Positions 8,518 through 17,811 of a stretch of 64,000 nucleotides of DNA are shown in pieces (the first letter of the stretch is position 1; every line of letters begins with the position of its first letter). The DNA is from an uncultured Rhodopila sp. Its GTDB lineage: Bacteria; Pseudomonadota; Alphaproteobacteria; Acetobacterales; Acetobacteraceae. The position numbers and the translations under genes are program-made. Location: positions 17,205-81,204 of the forward strand of contig CAINOE010000189.1 in NCBI GenBank assembly GCA_903851415.1, in the 5' to 3' direction. Under the pieces are notes generated by a model that saw only the letters and a list, made by a program, of their open reading frames with translations, had not been told where the DNA came from and made no database searches.

Positions 8518-8792
8518 CGTGTCATGGCCGGGACAAGCCCCTTAGCTATCAGGATAGGGCGCAGCCGGAGAAAAGTTTGCCCGAGGCGTCGCTCTTTCAT
8601 CGTCATGGCCCGGCTTGTCCGGGCCACCTATCCCGGCACCCTGCCGCGACAGGTGGCCCGGACAAGCCGGGCCATGACGATGGGGGAAAAGCCGTGCTCC
8701 GCAAGGCCCCTTATCCTGATAGCCATGGGGACGCGCCCGGCCGTGACACGGGGGCGAGATCCGCGCCGCCAGCCGTTATTTTAGCGCCTATG
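8518..8792. repeat. Nested palindromic repeat block between pchC and the 79-aa gene
   Basis: The 920 bases between 8086 and 9005 contain no convincing gene. This part holds an inner perfect inverted repeat (arms 8600-8629 and 8651-8680, 30 bases each, 21-base loop) of the GTCATGGCC family, enclosed by outer arms at about 8518-8561 and 8704-8750 that share TATCCTGATAGC in opposite orientation. The right flank (8744-8792) is a copy, in reverse orientation, of the left end of the MITE-like element at 30841 (shared TAGGCGCTAAAATAA and the CGGCGCGGAT-TCGCCCCCGTGTCA block). The rest of the interval shows only the FNR-type site at 8374. Confidence 0.75.
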
Positions 8793-9005
8793 CCGCCGCC
8801 TCGGCCGGCTTGAAGGGCACGCTGACTGAACCGCACGGCCCGCATGGGTCGTGAGCGAGATTTGTGGCGACGGACTACCGCAGCGGGGCGACGGATGACG
8901 AGATCACGGGCGCGCCGGGCACCGGCGCCCGGCCGCCGTGCGCGATCCGCGCCGGCCAGGCCCGGCTTGTCCGGGCCCGGGATGTTATCGTCAAAGCCGG
9001 CGGGA

Positions 9006-9245
9006 TCAGTCGATATCGAACAAAATCTCCCGCAGCGCGTCCTCGTACTCAGCCTTCGCGGCCTCCGCATCGTGGCGGGCGTCTTCGGCCAGGAAATGGG
9101 CGTTCTCCCACTTGTCGACCTCGGCCACCGAGTGATCGACCGACGCCAGTGCCTCCTCGGCCCGGATCGCCGTTATCCAGGTTTCGACCGCCGCCTTGTA
9201 GGCGGCTTGCAGACGATCCAGTTCCGCGTCGTTGTCGTCGCTCAT
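9006..9245 (-). CDS. Small acidic helical protein, unknown function
   Basis: 79 residues, strongly acidic and alanine/glutamate rich throughout, predicted as two or three amphipathic helices that could form a coiled coil (heptad-like spacing from residue 8 to 70). No signal peptide, membrane segment or known domain. ATG 9245 is preceded by GGAGAAG at a normal distance, and the codon pattern (GC-rich third positions) supports translation. It lies 81 bases downstream-side of ppk1 on the same strand and could be cotranscribed with it, but no function can be assigned. Confidence 0.55.
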   Translation of the reverse strand: MSDDNDAELDRLQAAYKAAVETWITAIRAEEALASVDHSVAEVDKWENAHFLAEDARHDAEAAKAEYEDALREILFDID

Positions 9246-9326
9246 GGCTCTTCTCCTGTTACGCGAATATAACCGGCTGCCGCCCGATCAATGATGGCGT
9301 TTGCAAGAACACTCGGTCCGGCATGC

Positions 9327-11564
9327 CTAATCCTCAGTCACGCGGTCCGGACGGCGATGCTTCGCGGACGGCGGCAGTGCGGCCTCGACGTCATGCACCG
9401 CCGAACCGCGTCCCGACAGCGACGGATTGGTCATGAAGTACTCATGCGCCGAAACCGGCGCGTCGCCGGGCGGCAACCGCCGCCAGCTCCCGTCCGGACC
9501 CAGCTCCCAGGACTGTAGCGTGTCCTTCAGATTTGCCACCATGATCTCGTCCATGACCTGGGCATGCACCGTCGCGTTATGGATCGGCACCAGCGTTTCG
9601 ACGCGCATATCCATGTTGCGCTCCATCCAGTCCGCCGAACTGATGAACACGGCGGCTTTCCGCCCGGGCAGCTTGTGGCCGCGGCCGAAAATATAAATCC
9701 GGCTGTGCTCCAGGAAGCGGCCGACGATCGACTTGACGTGGATGTTCTCCGACAGGCCGGGCACGCCCGGGCGCAGGCAGCAGATGCCGCGCACGACCGC
9801 CGATACCTGCACACCGGCGCCAGACGCCCGGTACAGCGCGTCGATCAGCGTCTTGTCCACCAGGCTGTTCATCTTCAACCAGATCGTCGCCGGCTTGCCG
9901 GCGCGGGCGAAGTCGATCTCGTGGTCGATCAGTTCGAGCAGCATCTTGCGGGTGGTCAGCGGACTGAAGCCGAGGGCATCCATCCGCTCCGGTTCGGCAT
10001 AGCCGGTCATGTAGTTGAACAGCCGCGCCGCGTCCCGGGTGAACGCCGGGTCGGTCGTGAAGAACGACAGGTCGGTGTAGATGCGGGCGGTGATCGGGTG
10101 ATAATTGCCGGTGCCGAAATGGACATAGGACCGCAGCGCGCCACCTTCCCGGCGCACCACCAGCGAGATCTTGGCGTGGGTCTTCAGCCCCGGGACGCCG
10201 AACACCACCTGCGCGCCGACGGCTTCCAGGCTGCGCGCGAGCCGGATGTTGGCTTCCTCGTCGAACCGGGCGCGCAATTCGATCATCGCCGTCACCGACT
10301 TGCCCGACTCGGCGGCCTCGATCAGCGCTTTCACGATGGGGGAGTCGCTGTTCGTCCGGTACACCGTCTGCTTGATCGCGATGACCTGCGGGTCCTGCGC
10401 GGCCTGGCGGAGGAACGCCACCACCACGTCGAAGCTTTCGAACGGGTGGTGAACGATCAGGTCCTTGGCGCGGATCGCCGCAAAGCAGTCGCCGTCGAAA
10501 TCCCGGATGCGCTGCGGTGAGCGCGGCGTATTCGCGGGGAACAGAAGGTCGGGCCTGTCGTCGACGATCAGTTGCTTGACATCGACGATCCCCTGCAAAC
10601 CGCTCTGGAGATGAATCTCATTCGGATCCGCGCCTTCGACCTCGGCAGCCACCAGCTCGCGCAGGTGCGCCGGCATGTCCGCATCGATGCTGAGATCGAC
10701 GACTTCGCCGCGCCGCCGCTGCTTCAGAGCGGCTTCGTAGGAACGGACGAGATCCTCCGCCTCATCCTCGAACTCGACATCGGTGTCGCGGATCAAACGG
10801 AACCGGCCGCCGCCTTTGATATGGAAGCCCGGGAACAGCCGATCGAGGAACAGGCGGACGAGGTCGTCGAGCATCAGGAAACGGATCGTCTTCGACGGCT
10901 TGCCGCCGGCCTCCGCCGCGTCCGGCGGGGGCAGCCGGATGAACCGCGCAACCTGCGCCGGCAGCGGCAGCAGCGCGTGCATCGCCCGCCCGTCGGAGTC
11001 GCGGCGCAGATTGAGCGCAGTGACCAGGCCCATGTTTGGAATGAACGGAAACGGATGCGCCGGGTCGATCGCGAGCGGCGTCAGCACCGGGAACACATGC
11101 TCCATGAACCAGGCATCGAGCCAGGCCTTGTCCACTTCGGACAGATCCGCGGGCGCGCAAACGTCGATACCGGCTTCCTTCAGCAGGGCGCGCAGTTCCA
11201 GCCAGACGCGCTGCTGCCCGGACATCAGGGCCTCCGCGCGGACCTTGATCTCGGCGAGCTGCTGGGACGGCGTGCGGCCGTCGGCGGACACGACGGTCAG
11301 CCCGGCATGCGCCTGGCCCATCAGGCCGGCGACCCGGACGGAATAGAACTCATCGAGGTTCGATGCGCTGATCGAAAGGAAGCGCACCCTCTCCAGCAGC
11401 GGGTGCCGCCCGTTCTCGGCCTCTTCCAGCACGCGTTGGTTGAAATCCAACCAAGACAACTCACGGTTGATAAAGCGATCGGGGCTGTCCGGCGCGATGG
11501 TCCCGGTTGCCTCCGGCGTGATCTTGTCGGCGAGATCGATCGTCTGCTCGGATATTTTGTTCAT
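9327..11564 (-). CDS. ppk1: Polyphosphate kinase 1
   Basis: Makes inorganic polyphosphate reversibly from ATP. Seen: 745 residues; N-terminal helical domain (FINRELSWLDFNQRVL at about 30-45), head domain, and the paired phospholipase-D-like C1 and C2 domains. The autophosphorylated histidine is H463 in GLKTHAKISL, and the second active-site histidine is H620 in RFLEHSRIYIF. The frame can start at GTG 11573 or ATG 11564; ATG was preferred. It is divergent from a phosphate-type MFS gene and a PstS-like gene, and the roughly 310-base region between them carries a Pho-box-like sequence, so ppk1 may belong to the phosphate-starvation regulon. Confidence 0.96.
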   Translation of the reverse strand: MNKISEQTIDLADKITPEATGTIAPDSPDRFINRELSWLDFNQRVLEEAENGRHPLLERVRFLSISASNLDEFYSVRVAGLMGQAHAGLTVVSADGRTPSQQLAEIKVRAEALMSGQQRVWLELRALLKEAGIDVCAPADLSEVDKAWLDAWFMEHVFPVLTPLAIDPAHPFPFIPNMGLVTALNLRRDSDGRAMHALLPLPAQVARFIRLPPPDAAEAGGKPSKTIRFLMLDDLVRLFLDRLFPGFHIKGGGRFRLIRDTDVEFEDEAEDLVRSYEAALKQRRRGEVVDLSIDADMPAHLRELVAAEVEGADPNEIHLQSGLQGIVDVKQLIVDDRPDLLFPANTPRSPQRIRDFDGDCFAAIRAKDLIVHHPFESFDVVVAFLRQAAQDPQVIAIKQTVYRTNSDSPIVKALIEAAESGKSVTAMIELRARFDEEANIRLARSLEAVGAQVVFGVPGLKTHAKISLVVRREGGALRSYVHFGTGNYHPITARIYTDLSFFTTDPAFTRDAARLFNYMTGYAEPERMDALGFSPLTTRKMLLELIDHEIDFARAGKPATIWLKMNSLVDKTLIDALYRASGAGVQVSAVVRGICCLRPGVPGLSENIHVKSIVGRFLEHSRIYIFGRGHKLPGRKAAVFISSADWMERNMDMRVETLVPIHNATVHAQVMDEIMVANLKDTLQSWELGPDGSWRRLPPGDAPVSAHEYFMTNPSLSGRGSAVHDVEAALPPSAKHRRPDRVTED

Positions 11565-11746
11565 TGCATGCACTCTCCGCTCGCGGCCGACTTACCAGTA
11601 AAGACAGCAGGATGCATCGACCCTGGCCATGTTTCACGGTAGATTCATGGATCGCCCGGGGACGGGGCAACATTTCGCGCATATCCTGAGCACAGCGATC
11701 AAGGAAAGCGACGGGTCGGCGCCCGCGAAGCCGTGCAGGCGTTCAT

Positions 11747-11764
11747 ATTTCATAATACTGTCAC
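11747..11764 (+). promoter_or_regulatory. Candidate Pho box (PhoB binding site)
   Basis: ATTTCAT-AATA-CTGTCAC compares with the direct-repeat consensus CTGTCAT-A/T-rich 4 bases-CTGTCAT: the second heptamer matches at 6 of 7 with C in the last position, the first at 5 of 7, with the correct 11-base period. It sits about 112 bases upstream of the MFS start and about 183 bases from the ppk1 start, between two divergently read phosphate genes, which is where PhoB control would be expected. Confidence 0.5.
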
Positions 11765-11875
11765 ATGTCTCCGACCGGCCGAATGGAAAAGCCGGAATTT
11801 GGCCCGCGTGGCGTAGCTTCGCCGATGATCGCAGGACACGCTGCCTTGGACCAGGAAAAACGGAGGTTTGATGCC

Positions 11876-13384
11876 ATGCCCGATACCTCGCAGCCGGACT
11901 CTCTGACCCGCCCCGCGACCTCGACGGAATATCCTTCAATCCAGCATTATATCGACCAGCGGCCGATATGGCCCGACGGCACCGCGGTCTCCTCCGTGCC
12001 GATGACGTCGATGCAGACGCGGATCTGGGCTCTGGCGGCCGCCGGGAAATTCTTTGAAGGTTTCGTTGTCTTCATGACCGGCGTCGCGCTGCCGCTGATC
12101 GCGCGCCAGTTCGAGATCGGCCCGGCACAGGACGGTTTCATCAGCGCCGCCAGCCTGTTCGGCATTCTGGTGGGCGCCATCGGGCTTGGCGGCATGTCGG
12201 ACCGCTTCGGGCGCAAGCGGATGTTCATCATCGAGATGGTGATTTTTTGCGCCTTTCTGCTGCTGCTGATCATGACCAACGGTTTCATACCGCTGGTGAT
12301 CTGTCTGTTCGGCATCGGTCTGGCGCTGGGATGCGACTACCCGACGGCGCATATGATCATCTCCGAGAGCATCCCAAGCCGCAGCCGCGGCAAGCTCGTG
12401 CTGGCCGCGTTCGGGTTCCAGGCGGTCGGCGCTCTGGCCGGGACCGGTATCGGCTATCTCGTGCTGTCCCTCAATCCGACACTCGATGCCTGGCGCTGGA
12501 TGTACGCAACCGCCCTTATACCGGCAATCATCGTCACCGTCGGCCGGTTTTTCATCACCGAAAGCCCCAACTGGCTGCATGCGCGCGGCCTGTTCGACCG
12601 GGCGGAAAACGAGGCGTTGCGTCTGCTGCACCGCCAGCCTGCCTACCCGACGCAGCTAAAGCTTCCGCGTGAGGTCGAGGTCGCGGTCGAGGGCCATGCG
12701 AAGGCCTCGAATGGTCAGGGCTTCGGCGCCCTGTTCAGCAGCCGCAACCGCCGGGCGACTATTCTTGCATCGGTGCCGTGGTTCCTGCAGGATCTGGGCA
12801 CATACGGCATCGGCATTTTCACGCCGACGATACTGGCCGCCGCCATCGGCAACAAGCCGGACCATGTGCGCAGCGTCAGCGATATCATTTTGAACGACAT
12901 CATCGCGGCCAAGGGCGCCGCCATGATTACCGTGCTGCTGATTGTCGGCATCATCTTCGCCGTGCTGCTGGCCGATAAGGTGGGACGAATCTGGCTTCAG
13001 GTCATCGGATTTATCGGCTGCGGTGTGGGACTGCTGATCGCTTCCTTCGCCGACGGCTTCACTGGCACCTCCCAGACCGTGGTGATCTTCACCGGCTTCA
13101 TGCTCTTCAACTTCATGACCAATCTGGGTCCGAACGCCCAGACCTACCTGCTGGCAGGCGAAGTCTTTCCCACCGCGATCCGCGGCCTGGGCGCGGGCTT
13201 CGCGGCTGCGGCCGGCAAGATCGGCGCGGTCGCCACGGCGTTCCTGTTCCCGATCCTGCTGACCGGCATCGGCACGACCGCTCTGCTGTACATTCTGGTG
13301 GGAACGTCGCTTCTCGGCGCGTTGATCACCTGGCTGTTCCGGATTGAAACCACGGGCGTCAACCTCGAAGAAATCGGACGCTGA
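11876..13384 (+). CDS. MFS transporter, probable phosphate or sugar-phosphate carrier
   Basis: A 502-residue inner-membrane secondary transporter with about 12 helices. Seen: a 45-residue soluble N-terminal tail; the MFS loop signature GGMSDRFGRKRM between helices 2 and 3; a second related signature LADKVGRIWL between helices 8 and 9; a long central cytoplasmic loop (about residues 235-275). The layout resembles the sugar/phosphate porter branch that includes Pho84-type phosphate:H+ symporters. Context supports phosphate: ppk1 is divergent and a PstS-like binding protein follows by 24 bases in the same operon, with a Pho-box-like site upstream. ATG 11876 was chosen because GGAGG lies 9 bases ahead. 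Aromatic-acid or sugar transport remains possible. Confidence 0.75.
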   Translation: MPDTSQPDSLTRPATSTEYPSIQHYIDQRPIWPDGTAVSSVPMTSMQTRIWALAAAGKFFEGFVVFMTGVALPLIARQFEIGPAQDGFISAASLFGILVGAIGLGGMSDRFGRKRMFIIEMVIFCAFLLLLIMTNGFIPLVICLFGIGLALGCDYPTAHMIISESIPSRSRGKLVLAAFGFQAVGALAGTGIGYLVLSLNPTLDAWRWMYATALIPAIIVTVGRFFITESPNWLHARGLFDRAENEALRLLHRQPAYPTQLKLPREVEVAVEGHAKASNGQGFGALFSSRNRRATILASVPWFLQDLGTYGIGIFTPTILAAAIGNKPDHVRSVSDIILNDIIAAKGAAMITVLLIVGIIFAVLLADKVGRIWLQVIGFIGCGVGLLIASFADGFTGTSQTVVIFTGFMLFNFMTNLGPNAQTYLLAGEVFPTAIRGLGAGFAAAAGKIGAVATAFLFPILLTGIGTTALLYILVGTSLLGALITWLFRIETTGVNLEEIGR

Positions 13385-13408
13385 AAGCGCGGCCGGGAGA
13401 TTGCTGAC

Positions 13409-14473
13409 ATGACCCAACGATTCTTGACGTGTGTCCGTTTTGTCGTGGCCGCGGCGGGGCTTGCCGCCGTAGTCACGGCACCGGCCGGAGCGGCGGACAT
13501 CACGCTGACCGAAACCGGCTCTACGCTGCTGCAACCGCTGTTCGACATCGTGGTGCCGGACTATCTGAAGACCCATTCCGGCGTGCAGATCACGACAGCC
13601 GGCACCGACTCCGAGGCCGGCCAGAAGCAGGCGTTGTCCGGCCAGGTGCTTATCGGCGCTTCGGATGCCTATATGTCGGATGCGCAGGTCCGGGCCAATC
13701 CGAAGTTTCTGAACATTCCGGTGGCGATTTCCGCGCAGGCGATCGTTTACAACCTGCCGGGACTGAACACGCCCAACCTGCGGCTGGATGGACCTGCCAT
13801 TGCCGGGATCTATACCGGTGCGATCCGCCAATGGGACGCGCCCGCCATCGTCGCGCTTAATCCGGGCGTTGCTTTGCCGCATCAGGCGATCGTTCCGGTG
13901 CACCGTGCCGACGGGTCCGGCGACAACTTCGTGTTCACGCAGTTCCTGACGTTCTCGACCCCTTCTTGGGAAACCAGCGAGGGCTACGGCACCTCGGTCG
14001 CATGGCCGGCCGTGCAGGGCGGCATCGGGGTCGAGGGCAACGCGGCCATGGTGAAGTCGCTCCAGACCACGCCCGGTTCCATCGGCTATGTCGGTATCAG
14101 CTACAGCAACGACATCGCTGCCGCGAAGCTGGGCACCGCGATGCTGAAGAACGAGGCCGGGCAGTTCGTCCTGCCCGGGCGGGACGCGATCGTCGCCGGC
14201 GCCGCCTCGCTCGGCGCGCGGACACCGCCGGATGAGCGGTTGACCCTTGTCTATGGACCCGGCGACCAATCCTATCCATTGGTCAACTACGAATATGTCG
14301 TTGTCTCTACACAACAGGCCAGTCCGGAGGTGGCCGCGGCGCTGCGCCGTTTCCTGTCGTGGCTGATCGTGCCGTCGGAAGAAAACGCGGATTACCTGGA
14401 CCGCGTGCACTTCGTGCCGCTGCCGCCGCACACCTGGGAACTGAGCCACGCGCAGATAGAGCTGATCAGGTAG
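13409..14473 (+). CDS. pstS: PstS-like phosphate-binding periplasmic protein
   Basis: Binds phosphate in the periplasm. Seen: 354 residues; Sec signal (hydrophobic core about 10-24, cleavage after AGA near 28); PstS hallmarks ETGSTLLQPLF at about residue 34, DSEAGQKQALSG, the IAGIYTGAIRQW block and HRADGSGDNFVFTQFL, which contains the phosphate-contacting Ser/Arg/Asp positions. No pstC, pstA or pstB follows in the window; instead the gene is paired with an MFS carrier 24 bases upstream. This is an unusual arrangement for a PBP, and could mean an orphan phosphate sensor or one sharing a Pst permease encoded elsewhere. A strong GTGTCATGG hairpin follows the stop. Confidence 0.85.
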   Translation: MTQRFLTCVRFVVAAAGLAAVVTAPAGAADITLTETGSTLLQPLFDIVVPDYLKTHSGVQITTAGTDSEAGQKQALSGQVLIGASDAYMSDAQVRANPKFLNIPVAISAQAIVYNLPGLNTPNLRLDGPAIAGIYTGAIRQWDAPAIVALNPGVALPHQAIVPVHRADGSGDNFVFTQFLTFSTPSWETSEGYGTSVAWPAVQGGIGVEGNAAMVKSLQTTPGSIGYVGISYSNDIAAAKLGTAMLKNEAGQFVLPGRDAIVAGAASLGARTPPDERLTLVYGPGDQSYPLVNYEYVVVSTQQASPEVAAALRRFLSWLIVPSEENADYLDRVHFVPLPPHTWELSHAQIELIR

Positions 14474-14507
14474 AGACCTCCCCGATCGTCATGCCCGGAT
14501 TCCTTTT

Positions 14508-14540
14508 GTGTCATGGCCGGATTTGATCCGGCCATGACAC
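14508..14540. terminator. Strong hairpin between converging genes
   Basis: A perfect 15-base inverted repeat (GTGTCATGGCCGGAT and its complement) with a 3-base loop lies between the end of pstS (14473) and the end of the channel-fusion gene (14576). It belongs to the GTCATGGCC palindrome family and is placed to stop transcription from both sides; there is no T-run, so intrinsic termination is not certain. Confidence 0.55.
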
Positions 14541-14575
14541 GCAAGAAGAGAAGCCGGGCCGTGACGCGTCTGATG

Positions 14576-16816
14576 TTACCGCAGCGCAAACCGCCACACG
14601 AAGAACCCGGTCGTTACGGCGACCACGCTGACGTAAACGATGCGGGCGGCATGATCCACCGCGGCGGCTCGGGCGGCGCGATAGTGGTTGCGCAGCACCT
14701 CCGATACAAAACCCGCGCACATTGCCATCAGGCAAAGTCCGAAGAAAACATAGAACATGTATTCCAGCGCCATCGTATAGCCCAGCGAGGGAAGCGAATT
14801 ACTGATAGAGACCAGCAGCACGGCGCTGGTCAGAAATCCGGTCACCGGGATCGTCGTCCGTTCCGCCGCCAGCCCGGCGGGAAAAAACAAGGTCGCGAAA
14901 ACCACCAGAACCAGCAGAAATAAAGGCGCCAGCGTCTTCGCCATGAAAGCGAGGACATCGCGCTGCACGACGATGGCGGCATCGAAGCCGCCATATTCGT
15001 TGCGGCTGTCATTATCGAAGAACGCCGGCTTGCCCAGCGTGGAACTGATCGAAAACGTGTGCACGAAGTAGCGGAGGTCGGCAACGTGCCATAGTTGCAG
15101 GTCCGCGAAAGCGCTGCGCGCGTCCGGCGGAGTCTGGTCCGGCCGGTGCAGATGCAGCCCGAACGTGTCGGTCACGTAAGCAACCTGCTCGCGCGGCTGT
15201 TCGTGGTTCTGGAAGCGCACAACCAAAGATTGAGTGTCGAACGGATAGTCATGCAGATTGAAGTCGGCCTTGAAGTCTCCGACGATACGGTACAGCCGGT
15301 AATTCAGCCCGTCCAGCTCGCCTTGCTCCGCCGGTTTGGCCGGATCGAAGCCGCCCGCGGAGGAGTCCCGCTGAAGATCGGGGAATTCGATATGCGTCGG
15401 CGCCGCGTTATCGCCGCCGTAACGCAGCCAAACATAGACATCGGCGTTGAAAGTGCCGGCCTGAAGGTCAATGCGGTTGAGATGCGCGATATCGATTCCG
15501 GCATAGACCACCCGCTGTACCCAATAGAAATTCGGGCCGATATTGATGACCGTCCCGGCCTTCAGCTCCTTCATCAGATCGACCAGGTCGGGATGATGCA
15601 CCGAGACGAGCTGCAGCGGCGCGCTGACCAGCCGCCCGCGGTCGAAATAGCCGAAATGCAGTGAGCGCGGCATGTCCCGTTCGCCGTCAAAATACAGCGG
15701 GCCGTCGAGACCGGGAACGGCATGATCCGGACTGTCGATGCCGGCAAGCGCCGCCCGCACCTTCTCCCGGTCCGGCGCCTTGCTCTGTGCCGTGTTTCCG
15801 GGATGGGCGCGGCGCAGCGCCTCGACCATGATCCGCATCGCGTCGTTCGCCCCGGCGGACAGCCAGCCCGGCCGCTTCCCCGTCGCGGCCGAATAACTTT
15901 CAGCGAATTGCTGGCCGAGCGCGCCGATGGTGTCGAAAATCATCGGCGTCGCGGTATACATGTTGCCGGTGAAGAAGCCGGGTGCCGCCCGCTCCTCGGG
16001 GTCGTTCTCGAAATTCGACAGATAGGCGTCGCTGCCGGCGGCGTTGACCACCACCATCGCGCGGATCCCCCGCCGCCGGATAGCTTTGACCAGAGCCGCC
16101 GACGACTCCTCCGAGACGCCGATGACGATGATGCGCGGCTCCGGTTCCCGCGCCAGCGAATACGCGACGTCCTGAACGGCCGTCGTTCCGGGCTCGTCAT
16201 CCATGGTCCAGGTTCTCGGGTTCTGTTCCTCCATGGCGGTGACGAAGCCGTTCGCGAACTCTCTGCCTGACGTGTCGTTTGCGGTCACCAGGTCGATCGT
16301 TGTGCCCGGGACAGAGTCCCCTCCCGTCAGCACGTTCCGGATGTAATTGGCAAGCCATTGCGCCTGCTGCGCGTTCGGCGTCTGCGCGCGGAAGCAATCC
16401 GGACTGTCGTTCGTCTGGTCGCCGCCTCGGGATCGAGTGGACAGCACTGGCAGCGCCGGTTCCGCCCCCGGCCCGGGACAGTCGCCGAGCATCGCCAGGG
16501 CCGGACCATCCCCGATTGCCGCAAGCGGGCCGGACCCGTCGAACAGGTCCAGCACGATTGGATGACCATCGATCCCGCCGGCGCGGTTGACCTCGTCGAG
16601 ATACAGTTTGGCAGCGGTCAGGATCTCGGCGTCAACCGATCCCCGGCCATGCGCAAATGCGATATGGATCGGGCCTGGCGTCGCGGCGAGGTGCCGAACC
16701 CCGGCTGCGGCGGCGGCCAGCAGCAACAATCCGGCAAGCCACGCCAGGACAGGGCGGCGACGGGCGCGCACGCCGATAACCGCGACATCCTGGTCCGGGG
16801 CCTGCTGGTCCGGCAT
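14576..16816 (-). CDS. Periplasmic-binding-protein / pentameric ligand-gated ion channel fusion
   Basis: 746 residues. Seen in order: a single hydrophobic anchor or signal (about 24-41); a type I periplasmic-binding fold of the branched-chain amino acid/ANF-receptor kind (about 50-430; AKLYLDEVNRAGGIDGHPI, GYFDRGRL); a Cys-loop-type ligand-binding beta domain without the cysteine pair (about 440-615; conserved HDYPFDTQSL with Pro525-Phe526-Asp527); then four membrane helices, M1 about 624-646, M2 about 654-676 (TIPVTGFLTSAVLLVSISNS lining the pore), M3 about 681-703 and M4 about 725-745. Known family: prokaryotic pLGICs such as GLIC and ELIC, some with extra N-terminal domains. ATG 16816 follows GGGAGGAAG. 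It would be a pentameric inner-membrane channel gated by a periplasmic solute; ion selectivity and ligand are unknown. Monocistronic. Confidence 0.82.
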   Translation of the reverse strand: MPDQQAPDQDVAVIGVRARRRPVLAWLAGLLLLAAAAAGVRHLAATPGPIHIAFAHGRGSVDAEILTAAKLYLDEVNRAGGIDGHPIVLDLFDGSGPLAAIGDGPALAMLGDCPGPGAEPALPVLSTRSRGGDQTNDSPDCFRAQTPNAQQAQWLANYIRNVLTGGDSVPGTTIDLVTANDTSGREFANGFVTAMEEQNPRTWTMDDEPGTTAVQDVAYSLAREPEPRIIVIGVSEESSAALVKAIRRRGIRAMVVVNAAGSDAYLSNFENDPEERAAPGFFTGNMYTATPMIFDTIGALGQQFAESYSAATGKRPGWLSAGANDAMRIMVEALRRAHPGNTAQSKAPDREKVRAALAGIDSPDHAVPGLDGPLYFDGERDMPRSLHFGYFDRGRLVSAPLQLVSVHHPDLVDLMKELKAGTVINIGPNFYWVQRVVYAGIDIAHLNRIDLQAGTFNADVYVWLRYGGDNAAPTHIEFPDLQRDSSAGGFDPAKPAEQGELDGLNYRLYRIVGDFKADFNLHDYPFDTQSLVVRFQNHEQPREQVAYVTDTFGLHLHRPDQTPPDARSAFADLQLWHVADLRYFVHTFSISSTLGKPAFFDNDSRNEYGGFDAAIVVQRDVLAFMAKTLAPLFLLVLVVFATLFFPAGLAAERTTIPVTGFLTSAVLLVSISNSLPSLGYTMALEYMFYVFFGLCLMAMCAGFVSEVLRNHYRAARAAAVDHAARIVYVSVVAVTTGFFVWRFALR

Positions 16817-16936
16817 CGCTTCCTCCCGATAATGAATCCGCAAGACCGCGTCACATTGCTGGAGTTGCGCGCCCAGTCAGGCGACATTTCGATGACATGC
16901 CGGGAGCGGCGTCGATGGTGCCGCTTTTCGCCTAAG

Positions 16937-16986
16937 CGTCATGGCCCGGCTTGTCTCCGGTCTAAACAACAAGCCCGGCCATGACG
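16937..16986. repeat. REP-like palindrome upstream of the channel gene
   Basis: Arms of 18 bases (CGTCATGGCCCGGCTTGT and a complement with one mismatch) separated by 14 bases, between the EcsC gene and the channel-fusion gene. Same family as the repeats at 2.2 and 8.6 kb. Confidence 0.7.
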
Positions 16987-17007
16987 GTGGCGCAGGGCTC
17001 CGGTGGG

Positions 17008-17811
17008 TCAGCCGGTCGGTGCCGGAGGCGCCTTCGCTGAGCCCGCGATCCGGTAGAGTTCGCGGACCTTGTCCGCCCCATACTTCCGTTCCAGCCGGCG
17101 GACGATAAAGTGCCCTTCTGCCACCCGCTCGAAATGGTCCATGAAGACCATATTGAGCGTGGCCCCGCCAACGGCGCCCAGAACCGGAAGCGCGCCCGCC
17201 GCGAAACGTTCCGACCAGACCAGACCGAAGCGGGACACGATCTCCGAGACCATGCGCGTCACTACCGGCGCCGATGCGTCCAGCATGGTGCGTTCGACCA
17301 CACCGGCGACCAGTTCCGCGGTGATCTTGCTCAACGCCTGGCGGGCCGCGAAATAGCCGATAGCGGTGCCCGCTTCGGATTTCCGGTTGCCCAGCGCAAA
17401 CACCTGAAGACAGGCCAGCCGCGGTTCCAGTTCCGCCAGGTTCTCACCGTTATGATGGGCAATCTCGACAATCGCGCGCAGCATCAGCGTCGTTGTCAAC
17501 GGCAGTTCTATCGGCAGGGCGATCGCGCCGAAAATCCCGCCCAGGCCGCCGGTCAGCCCGGTCAGTGCCTTGGGACGCCACGCCGAAGGTTCGAACACCT
17601 CGCCATCCTGCGAGTCGATCGCCACCGTCAGGCACTGCAGGATCGCCTTGCGCAGGATCTCCTGCACCCGGCCGTTTACCGACGGCATGACGCTCAGCAC
17701 GCCATCCAGCGGCTTGCCCGCCAGGTTCGCCAACCGGACCGCCAGCCTCGGCTGTTCGAGCAGCCCGACGGCGCGCTCCAGGTCGCGCTGCGCGGCGGGC
17801 GGCAGCGTCAT
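17008..17811 (-). CDS. EcsC-family protein
   Basis: 267 residues. Seen: the EcsC domain over most of the length, with two hydrophobic glycine-rich segments (GLGGIFGAIALPIELPLTTT about 108-130, and LPVLGAVGGATLNMVFMDHF about 205-225) that look like membrane-inserting hairpins rather than classical transmembrane helices. Family function is unknown; EcsC was named from an ABC transporter operon of Bacillus subtilis. ATG 17811 overlaps the stop of the upstream P-type ATPase (ATGA), making it the last gene of a tightly coupled four-gene operon (DUF5132-like, HMA2-like, ATPase, EcsC). The frame extends far upstream inside the ATPase gene in another phase; that part was rejected. Confidence 0.75.
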   Translation of the reverse strand: MTLPPAAQRDLERAVGLLEQPRLAVRLANLAGKPLDGVLSVMPSVNGRVQEILRKAILQCLTVAIDSQDGEVFEPSAWRPKALTGLTGGLGGIFGAIALPIELPLTTTLMLRAIVEIAHHNGENLAELEPRLACLQVFALGNRKSEAGTAIGYFAARQALSKITAELVAGVVERTMLDASAPVVTRMVSEIVSRFGLVWSERFAAGALPVLGAVGGATLNMVFMDHFERVAEGHFIVRRLERKYGADKVRELYRIAGSAKAPPAPTG

